DNA of 64,000 nt, taken from Chryseosolibacter histidinae (GTDB lineage: Bacteria > Bacteroidota > Bacteroidia > Cytophagales > Cyclobacteriaceae). A program made the translations under genes and the position numbers. The stretch covers positions 1-64,000 of the forward strand of contig NZ_JAHESF010000020.1 of the NCBI RefSeq assembly GCF_018598225.1, written 5' to 3'. Below are positions 55,293 to 61,652 of this stretch, one piece after another. The notes under the pieces were generated by a model, which worked only from the letters and a program-made list of their open reading frames with translations, was not told where the DNA came from and did not search any database. The first letter of the stretch is position 1; every line of letters begins with the position of its first letter.

Positions 55293-55319
55293 AACCGGCA
55301 ACTGGCAACCGGCAACCAA
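55293..55319. repeat. GGCAAC-type intergenic word repeat
   Basis: Iterated GGCAACTGGCAACCGGCAAC. Bases 55299-55317 are the exact reverse complement of 7774-7792, 47 kb away. Confidence 0.65.
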
Positions 55320-55335
55320 CCTGAAACTTTTAACC

Positions 55336-56799
55336 TCAAACCCCGAGCGTCCAGCCCTGGCGGTATTCGCGTTTCACAAACTGGTTGGCTTCGTCGTAGT
55401 TGGTAACGCGCATGTTCTGATAATCCCACAGCAGTTTCGTGTTGCTTCCGGGATAATCATTACCGCGTCCGTTGGCCCTGGGTTTCGGAATATCGGCAAC
55501 ACGGATGGCGAGGTTTGCCATGAGAATAGCTTCAGTGAGCGGGCCCGACTTCTCGAACGGTGCGCTGAGCTCCATTTTTCCGTAGCCCGCAATACAACCC
55601 TCTACCCACTGTGCATAGTGACCTTCTGCGCCGCCCGGCACGCGGGCCAGCTTCTGCGGAACCTTCACTTCGTTTGTCCTGGAAGTCGGCAGCAGGCGCG
55701 CGTTGGCAGCATACTCGCTGGCCATCATCTTGCCTTTGGTACCTTCGAACAGGATGCCGCTGTTGCCATCGCCGAACAGTTCATCGGGGCCGAGCTCTTC
55801 AGGACGTTCAGGTTTGATGCCGCCATCCATCCAGTGCATGATCACGTTGCCTTTTGTCTTATCGGTTTTAGGGAACGTGAGTGTGGCGTGGCTCGAGGGC
55901 GGAGGTGTTTCAGAGAAGAATCCTCTTTTACCCCAGCCGGTGAATACGCTGGTAACACTGGCTTGTGCATCGAGCGCATACTTCAGGTTGAGCACCCTGA
56001 AAGGAGCTTCCATCAGGTGGCATCCCAGGTCGCCGAGTGCGCCTGTTCCATAATCCCACCAGCCTCGCCAGCTGCCGGGCACAAGGCCGTCGAAGTAATC
56101 TTTTTGTGGTGCTGTTCCGAGCCACAGGTCCCAGTTGAGCTCCGGCGGTACTTCAGCTTTCGGAGGGCGCGCAATTCCCTGAGGCCAGATCGGTCTGTTG
56201 GTCCAGATCTTCACCGTGTGAACGTCGCCGATGATGCCGGCGTCATACCACTCCACGAGTTGTCTTACGCCATCACCGGAAGCGCCCTGGTTTCCCATCT
56301 GGGTTACAACCTTGTATTTTTTGGCAGCTTCGGTGAGCATGCGCGCTTCCCAGATATCGTGTGTTAAAGGTTTCTGCACATACACGTGTTTACCAAGCTG
56401 CATGGCGGCCATGGCGATCACCGCGTGCTGGTGGTCAGGTGTAGAGACAGAGACGGCGTCGAAATTTTTAGACTCTTTGTCGAACAGCTCACGGTAGTCG
56501 GTGTAGAGCTTCGCTTTCGGAAAAGCCTCGACTGAAGCGCCGATCATACGTTTGTCAACATCGCAGAGGAAGGCGATCTCGGCTTTACCACTTTTATAAA
56601 AACTGGCAATGTCTGATTTTCCTTTTCCACCCACACCCACGCCCGCAATGAGCAGTTTGTCGCTGGGTGCCAGGTAACCCGGCCCACCGAGAACGTGGCG
56701 TGGTACGATCATAAGTCCGGCAGCTGCCGTGGCGGCGCTCTTGATAAAAGCTCTCCGCGAGCTTTCCGTATTCTTGGTTTTTACAGGTTTCTTCTTCAT
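55336..56799 (-). CDS. Tat-exported Gfo/Idh/MocA family oxidoreductase
   Basis: A 487-residue reverse-strand protein with a twin-arginine signal (SSRRAFIKSAATAAAGLMIV, residues about 13-32), so it is folded with its cofactor before export to the periplasm. The Rossmann part follows (LLIAGVGVGGKGKSDIASF, FLCDVDKRM, FDAVSVSTPDHQHAVIAMAA) with GKHVYVQKPLTHD, which keeps the catalytic Lys-Pro of the EKP motif. The C-terminal part has the Bacteroidota-type WDLWLGTAPQKDYFDG and GALGDLGCHLMEAPF. Such exported NAD-dependent enzymes act on glycans or sugars, and some relatives (GH109) are glycosidases; the substrate here is unknown. It stands alone, convergent with the subtilase gene. Confidence 0.88.
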   Translation of the reverse strand: MKKKPVKTKNTESSRRAFIKSAATAAAGLMIVPRHVLGGPGYLAPSDKLLIAGVGVGGKGKSDIASFYKSGKAEIAFLCDVDKRMIGASVEAFPKAKLYTDYRELFDKESKNFDAVSVSTPDHQHAVIAMAAMQLGKHVYVQKPLTHDIWEARMLTEAAKKYKVVTQMGNQGASGDGVRQLVEWYDAGIIGDVHTVKIWTNRPIWPQGIARPPKAEVPPELNWDLWLGTAPQKDYFDGLVPGSWRGWWDYGTGALGDLGCHLMEAPFRVLNLKYALDAQASVTSVFTGWGKRGFFSETPPPSSHATLTFPKTDKTKGNVIMHWMDGGIKPERPEELGPDELFGDGNSGILFEGTKGKMMASEYAANARLLPTSRTNEVKVPQKLARVPGGAEGHYAQWVEGCIAGYGKMELSAPFEKSGPLTEAILMANLAIRVADIPKPRANGRGNDYPGSNTKLLWDYQNMRVTNYDEANQFVKREYRQGWTLGV

Positions 56800-56875
56800 G
56801 CAGATTGATGGTTTTCGTTTCTTAATTTAAGAACCTCTCGCCATAAATTATACTTGTTTATGATAAATGGCGGAA

Positions 56876-56907
56876 TAGTCCACGGTCCGCAGACCACGGT
56901 CCACGGC
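56876..56907. repeat. GTCCAC-type intergenic word repeat, second copy
   Basis: AGTCCACGGTCCGCAG followed by ACCACGGTCCACGGCC, of the same family as 55205-55226. It is in the 472-base gap (56800-57271) between two reverse-strand genes; the remainder of that gap holds no gene. Confidence 0.6.
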
Positions 56908-57121
56908 CTTGTGTCAGAACTTCATTGATTTAAGCTCCTGGTCGCAAGGCCCCATGCGAAGTTTTAAAATTGAAGGGGATGGGAGGGATGAAATAACGGT
57001 AGAAAGGGCGCAAAAAACGAAGAATGAATGTGCGGAATTGTCGGAGTTATCAGCAAGCACCACTAATATTGCCCAAGACTAACGCCTGACCGGAACCCAA
57101 ATCGTTGAGCATACTCTTCCA

Positions 57122-57223
57122 GTCATATGGCATGAGGACATAAGCCAATCTTCGGCCTGGCAGGAGCATGCGCGGATTGGGTTGAGTCCGAATGCCATAT
57201 GACGAGGCCCCCGCCGCGGCCTC
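57122..57223. repeat. Long imperfect inverted repeat plus a G/C hairpin downstream of the DUF885 gene
   Basis: GTCATATGGCAT (57122-57133) pairs exactly with ATGCCATATGAC (57192-57203). Inside them GGAC pairs with GTCC and CCAATC (57145-57150) with GATTGG (57175-57180), so nearly the whole 82 bases can fold into one stem-loop. A second hairpin follows at 57204-57223 (GAGGC/GCCTC). The structure is 49 bases downstream of the DUF885 stop on the reverse strand. It could be a terminator, a small RNA or a miniature mobile element. Confidence 0.6.
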
Positions 57224-57271
57224 GGAGCGGCACCGAAACTTAATTCCCCACACAAATTTATGCCGCAATAC

Positions 57272-58990
57272 CTATTTATCATAAAACCGCCACGAAGTTT
57301 TGAAATCCTCCTTCACCTTTTGATCAGTAAGGATCACCCTGACCATCTCCACGGGCATACTATTCTCACGCATCACCGCATCGTGATACTGCTTATAAGT
57401 CATCTTACCAGAATCCACCAATTCCTTTTTCAAAGCATAAAACTGGAACGCCCCGGTCATATACGCCAGCTGGTACAATGGCCCATAGTTGGTAGTGAAT
57501 GAGCGGCGTACTTCACCTTCAGCGTTAGCGCGTTCGTGCCCCACGCGGTCAACAAGGAAATCGATGCATTGCTGGGGTGTCCATTTATCCAGGTGATAGT
57601 TGAGGGAGAAGATGATCCGTGCGCAGCGGTGCATCCGCCAGAACAACATCCCAACCTTGTCTTCAGGTGAGCGGGGAAAGTTCATATCCCAGAGCACAAA
57701 TTCCCAGTACAAAGCCCAGCCTTCGGTCCAGAAGGGTGTGCGGAAATTCCGGTACACCTTATTCCTGTTGTTCATGAAGCCCTGCAGGTGATGGCCGGCG
57801 ATGAGCTCATGATGCACCACGGCCCTGGCAAAGTGCGGGTTGTTCCCCCGGAAACTCATCATCTTGTCTTCGTGCGACATGTCGTCGGTAGGATAGGAGA
57901 TCCTGAGTACTTCGCCCCCCAGAAAAAAGGGACTGACCAATTGCGCTTTGGGAGACAACATCAGCATCCGCCAGGTTTCTTCAGCCAGCGGTGGAATGGT
58001 GATGAGGTCCTTTTCTTTGAGGAACGCAACCGACTCGTCATACAGCTTGAGCATGGCTTCGGGTTGGTGGCCTGCGGGCACATAGGTCTGCTTCACTTTC
58101 TCCTGCGCTTTTTTCCAGTCGTTGCCGAAGCCCATTTCTTTTGACGCTTTGAGGAGCTCGGCATCGCACCACGCAAATTCCTTATTGGCGATCTCGATGA
58201 GCTCTTCGGGCGAGTAGGGGATCAGCTCATATTTCAGCAGGCGCAACAGCTCTTCTCTGCCGATGGGACTCCCGATGATGCCGCTGCCATCGTCTTTCGG
58301 CAGAACGGTTTTGTCGATCTTGTTCTTTAACAGGCGCGAATATTTGGCGAGTGTGCTATCCAATTCCTGTAAAGGTTTCTTCACCCACCAGGTGAAATCA
58401 GGATCATAACCGTGGTAGAATTCGAATACACTTCTCAGCGCACCCTGGTGGGCGGCTACGATGTCAGACGCTCGTGCCGCCAGGGCAGGCGTTAGGTTCG
58501 GCTCCTGGATCAGCGCTACGATCTTTTGGTTTACGGTTGTCCGGAGGTCGCTCAGTGTGGCGGCAACTTTAGGGCTTTCAAGATGTGTACCGCGGCGGCG
58601 AAGTTTCTCCAGCTCATAGATGGGGTCTCCGTACGATACAAACTTTTGCACCGCGTTATACTCTTTTCCCTCCTGCGAAAGCAGGAACAATCTGTTCTCG
58701 AGATCTCTTTTAAAGAGAATGTAGTCCGCCCTTCCGCCAGCCGACAGGTTGTTGAAGGAGATCGACTTCAGCTGGCCCAGGTAATCCTGGTAAAACTTTG
58801 TGAGCCGTTCGCGCCTTTCCGGCGAATTCTGAACAACATAGAAACGGGTCAGGCTTCCCTCATCCGCCGCAAACGCCGTCATCAGCGGTGCAACCTCCGT
58901 AGCATACGTACTCAACGCGGGCTGGGCATAACAAAATAAAACCTGAAAGAAACAAAGAACACAGATCGTTATAAACCTGACAATATTCAT
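57272..58990 (-). CDS. DUF885 family exported metallopeptidase-like protein
   Basis: The frame is open to 59083, but the ATG at 58990 gives a normal signal peptide (ITICVLCFFQVLFCYAQ), so 572 residues are called. DUF885 hallmarks are near the C-terminal half: FARAVVHHELIAGHHLQ (HExxxGHH-like zinc motif, about residue 395) and TPFWTEGWALYWEF (the TEGWALY motif with a likely third ligand Glu), followed by GMLFWRMHRCARIIFSLNYH. Family members are helical, periplasmic or lipoprotein zinc peptidases of poorly known substrate. Here the usual Pro of HExxPGHH reads Ala, which is tolerated in the family as far as I know. It is a single gene with hairpins after the stop. Confidence 0.9.
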   Translation of the reverse strand: MNIVRFITICVLCFFQVLFCYAQPALSTYATEVAPLMTAFAADEGSLTRFYVVQNSPERRERLTKFYQDYLGQLKSISFNNLSAGGRADYILFKRDLENRLFLLSQEGKEYNAVQKFVSYGDPIYELEKLRRRGTHLESPKVAATLSDLRTTVNQKIVALIQEPNLTPALAARASDIVAAHQGALRSVFEFYHGYDPDFTWWVKKPLQELDSTLAKYSRLLKNKIDKTVLPKDDGSGIIGSPIGREELLRLLKYELIPYSPEELIEIANKEFAWCDAELLKASKEMGFGNDWKKAQEKVKQTYVPAGHQPEAMLKLYDESVAFLKEKDLITIPPLAEETWRMLMLSPKAQLVSPFFLGGEVLRISYPTDDMSHEDKMMSFRGNNPHFARAVVHHELIAGHHLQGFMNNRNKVYRNFRTPFWTEGWALYWEFVLWDMNFPRSPEDKVGMLFWRMHRCARIIFSLNYHLDKWTPQQCIDFLVDRVGHERANAEGEVRRSFTTNYGPLYQLAYMTGAFQFYALKKELVDSGKMTYKQYHDAVMRENSMPVEMVRVILTDQKVKEDFKTSWRFYDK

Positions 58991-59184
58991 GATGATAAAT
59001 TTTCCAAAGGGTAAAATACTGAAACTACCTATCTTCTCTCCCGCAACGCCCCATTTTTCCTCCTGCGGACTATTTCCCCCCATAACGGCCCCATGGGGTT
59101 ATGAACGCACTTCATTATCATTTTCCGTCTTTTTCTTTTCTTCCAGATCTACTTTTCGACCGATACACCACAAGTCGTCAGAGC

Positions 59185-59237
59185 CTCCTTACTCCTTAAT
59201 TCTTACTCCTTACTCCTGACTTCTGACTTCTAGCTCT
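59185..59237. repeat. ACTCCT-type intergenic word repeat
   Basis: Iterated ACTCCTT and ACTTCTG words (GCCTCCTTACTCCTTAATT, CTTACTCCTGACTTCTGAC) between two divergent genes. The same word fills 4966-5006. Confidence 0.6.
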
Positions 59238-59276
59238 TTTCCCTATCTTACGGTTCCAATAAAACATAAACAACCC

Positions 59277-59729
59277 ATGAATCGCCTGCTCGCTCTCATA
59301 CTTCTGCTCGTCATATCCCCACAACTCGCAAAAGCCCAGGTAAAACCGAAGGTCAGGATCAACCACACCGCCATCTTCGTTGTTGACCTGAAAGTAACCA
59401 AAGCGTTTTATGAGAACATCATCGGACTGGATACCATCCCCGAGCCGTTTCATGATGGCAAGCATGCCTGGTATAGTTTGGGTGGAGGTGTGGCCATGCA
59501 CGTGATCCAGGGAGCCACCGAAAAGAAAACGTATTATAAGAATCAGCACACTTGCTTCAGCGTGCCTTCTGTGGAAGCATTTACCGCAGTGCTCAAAAAG
59601 AATAACATTCCATTCGAAGATGTGTCGGGTAAGAAGAATACCATCTCCAACCGTGTGGATGGCGTCAAACAGATCTGGTTACAAGACCCCGACGGCTACT
59701 GGCTCGAGATCAACGATGCTAAGGAGTAA
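59277..59729 (+). CDS. Exported VOC-family (glyoxalase/dioxygenase fold) protein
   Basis: A 150-residue protein with a signal peptide (LLLVISPQLAKAQ), unusual for this mostly cytoplasmic fold. It is a single VOC module of two paired beta-alpha-beta-beta-beta units. Putative metal ligands are visible: His in INHTAIFVVDL, His in VAMHVIQG, His in NQHTCFSV, and Glu in DGYWLEIND. The FYENIIGLD segment is typical. VOC proteins act in glyoxal detoxification, ring cleavage or antibiotic binding; the substrate cannot be read here. It converges with the TauE/SafE gene, 18 bases away. Confidence 0.85.
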   Translation: MNRLLALILLLVISPQLAKAQVKPKVRINHTAIFVVDLKVTKAFYENIIGLDTIPEPFHDGKHAWYSLGGGVAMHVIQGATEKKTYYKNQHTCFSVPSVEAFTAVLKKNNIPFEDVSGKKNTISNRVDGVKQIWLQDPDGYWLEINDAKE

Positions 59730-59747
59730 AACAGACTGTAGGCTTGG

Positions 59748-60521
59748 CTACTTCACAAAAAGATCATAACCGAAGCGAAGGATGATGGCAACAACCACCA
59801 TCAAAAAGAACACCCTGATAAATTTGTTGCCTTTCAGAATGGCTAACCGCGCTCCGAAAAAAGCGCCGGAGGCATTGCACACCGCCATGGGAATGGCAAT
59901 TTTAATGAGGATGAGACTTTTGAGGGAGAAAAAAAGAACGCTGCCTACATTGGTGGCGATGTTCACCAGCTTGGCATGAGCGCTGGCCCTGAGAAAATCG
60001 AATCCGATCAGTGTGATGAAGCCCAGCACGAGAAAGCTGCCGGTGCCCGGACCGAAGAAGCCATCGTAAAAACCGAGCAGTAATCCCATCAGCGCACCAT
60101 ACGCCAGCTGCCTTGAAACAGGCATCGGTTCCTCGCTGTTCTGGGTGCCGAAATCTTTTTTCCGGTACGTGTAGATCGCCACGATCACCAGGATGCCGAA
60201 CGCCAGGGGCTTCATAAAATAGTTGGGTACCACACTCACGGTATACGAGCCGGCCATGGCTGCAGCAAAAGCAATGGCACAAACCGGAAGCAGGACCCGG
60301 GCGATGAGCTTCACTTTGCGGCTGTACTGATAGCCACTCATGATGCTCCCGGCCATAGAGGGGATCTTTGTGGTAGCCAGGATCACAGGAACGGGATACT
60401 GCGGAAGAATGAACAACGACGCCGGTGTTTGCACAAGGCCGCCTCCGCCGATGATGGCATCGATGAAACCCGCTAAAAACGAGAAGAAACAGAGGGCGAG
60501 AACATCGTAAAGCTCAATCAT
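59748..60521 (-). CDS. TauE/SafE family membrane permease
   Basis: The frame is open to 60581, but the ATG at 60521 starts the first membrane helix cleanly ([19 protein letters not shown]), so 257 residues are called. About eight hydrophobic helices are seen, in two repeats, each with the family's Gly-rich entry ([16 protein letters not shown] and [16 protein letters not shown]). TauE/SafE proteins export or import sulfite, sulfoacetate or similar organosulfur anions across the inner membrane. No sulfur gene is next to it, so the substrate is open. It is a single gene, convergent with a VOC gene. Confidence 0.92.
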   Translation of the reverse strand: MIELYDVLALCFFSFLAGFIDAIIGGGGLVQTPASLFILPQYPVPVILATTKIPSMAGSIMSGYQYSRKVKLIARVLLPVCAIAFAAAMAGSYTVSVVPNYFMKPLAFGILVIVAIYTYRKKDFGTQNSEEPMPVSRQLAYGALMGLLLGFYDGFFGPGTGSFLVLGFITLIGFDFLRASAHAKLVNIATNVGSVLFFSLKSLILIKIAIPMAVCNASGAFFGARLAILKGNKFIRVFFLMVVVAIILRFGYDLFVK

Positions 60522-60617
60522 GCGGCTGGTGACAATTTTAACGGGTACAAATCTATCCGTTTCCACGCACACTGGCACCATTTTTTTGCTCCTTGCTTCG
60601 AATCAACCAGCAGCATT

Positions 60618-61004
60618 ATGTTCGGGCAGACAAAAGCATTCAGCGGATTTTCTGTTAATGATATCAAAAAAGCCAAAGCGTTCTACCAGAATACGCTGGG
60701 GCTTACCGTAAAAGATACCCCAATGGGGGTCCTCGAATTGCACATCGAGGGTAACAATCCCATCATCATTTACCCCAAGCCCGATCACGTTCCTGCTACT
60801 TTTACCATCCTTAATTTTCCGGTGCCCGACATTGAAAACGCGGTAGACGCCCTGATCGTAAAAGGCATCGTGTTTGAACAGTACGAAGGCAACATCAAAA
60901 CAGACTCCAAAGGTATCAGCCGCGGCAATGGCGGCCCGAATATCGCCTGGTTCAAAGATCCGGCGGGGAATATCTTATCGGTGTTAGAGAAAACCGGGAG
61001 ATGA
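60618..61004 (+). CDS. VOC-family cytoplasmic protein
   Basis: A 128-residue single VOC module without signal peptide ([19 protein letters not shown], then [17 protein letters not shown], then [14 protein letters not shown], then [17 protein letters not shown]). The usual first metal His is replaced by Ser, and the last ligand sits at SVLE, so metal binding is doubtful. Similar small proteins are annotated as glyoxalase/bleomycin-resistance-like. It starts about 96 bases after the divergent TauE/SafE gene's start codon. Function is not known. Confidence 0.85.
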   Translation: MFGQTKAFSGFSVNDIKKAKAFYQNTLGLTVKDTPMGVLELHIEGNNPIIIYPKPDHVPATFTILNFPVPDIENAVDALIVKGIVFEQYEGNIKTDSKGISRGNGGPNIAWFKDPAGNILSVLEKTGR

Positions 61005-61023
61005 CAGTAGGCAGTTGACAAAT

Positions 61024-61043
61024 CATGATCGCAAGCGATCATG
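61024..61043. repeat. Perfect hairpin in an intergenic repeat block
   Basis: CATGATCGC-AA-GCGATCATG: a nine-base perfect stem with a two-base loop, flanked by TTGACA/CAGTAG words at 61006-61023 and 61044-61054. It is 19 bases after the VOC gene stop. Confidence 0.7.
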
Positions 61044-61093
61044 GCAGTAGACAAAGGTGTCCCTACATTCGTCGGAGGTGTACTTATTACAGT

Positions 61094-61290
61094 GAATCGT
61101 AGCACGACGATCCATATATCAACGCCCGCCCTTTGTCAACTGCCATTTGCCTACTGTCAATTATTTTTCGAGCCGCCGTTGTTGGTGTTCTTCACCAACA
61201 ACCCGCCAACAACACCACGAATCGTAGCAGGGCCTTGAATCTCAACGCCCGCCCTTTGTCAACTGCCATTTGTCTACTGTCAATTATTTT
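61094..61290 (+). repeat. Tandem duplication of about 124 bases in front of the PadR gene
   Basis: The 49 bases at 61119-61167 recur at 61242-61290 with one difference, and GAATCGTAGCA recurs at 61094-61104 and 61219-61229, an offset of 123-125 bases. Each copy contains the TTGTCAACTGCC / CTACTGTCAATT words of the TTGACA family, here inverted relative to 61006. The second copy supplies the -33 box of the PadR promoter. The gap 61005-61325 holds no gene. Confidence 0.75.
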
Positions 61291-61299
61291 ATATATTTG
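61269..61299 (+). promoter_or_regulatory. Bacteroidota-type promoter of the PadR/ABC permease genes
   Basis: TTTG at 61269-61272 and TATATTTG at 61292-61299, 19 bases apart, match the Bacteroidota primary sigma consensus (-33 TTTG, -7 TAnnTTTG) exactly. The expected start of transcription is about 20 bases ahead of the ATG at 61326. Confidence 0.8.
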
Positions 61300-61325
61300 T
61301 TCTACTAAAGTTGAAATAATCACGC

Positions 61326-61652
61326 ATGTCGCGCATCTACTTAGGAGAACTGGAAGAATTAATTTTGCTCATGGTGGCGCTCCTTAATAAGGAGGCCTAT
61401 GGTGTTTCCATCGCTGAGGAGCTTCGGAAAAACGCTTCCAGGGACATCAGCATCAGTGCCATTCATGCCGTGCTGCACCGGCTCGAGGAAAAGGGATTTG
61501 TGAAGTCAAAGATGGGAGGGGCATCGGCAGAGCGCGGTGGACGAAGGAAACGGTTGTTCAGCATCACGGCCCACGGACGCCACGCACTGGAGGAGCTGCG
61601 CGATACGCGTGATCTCATCTGGGGCCTTATCACCAAAACTCAGGCAACATGA
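61326..61652 (+). CDS. PadR-family transcriptional regulator
   Basis: A 108-residue winged-helix protein. ELEELILLMVALLNKEAYGVSIAEEL is helix 1 and the start of the wing domain (written here across segments LILLMVALLNKEAYG and VSIAEELRKNA); ISISAIHAVLHRLEEKGFV is the recognition helix and following helix; GRRKRLFSITAHGRHALEEL is the wing. This is the short PadR type that has only one C-terminal dimerisation helix. PadR repressors usually control an adjacent transporter or stress gene. Its stop overlaps the ABC permease start (ATGA), so it most likely represses its own operon in response to the substrate of that transporter. Confidence 0.93.
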   Translation: MSRIYLGELEELILLMVALLNKEAYGVSIAEELRKNASRDISISAIHAVLHRLEEKGFVKSKMGGASAERGGRRKRLFSITAHGRHALEELRDTRDLIWGLITKTQAT

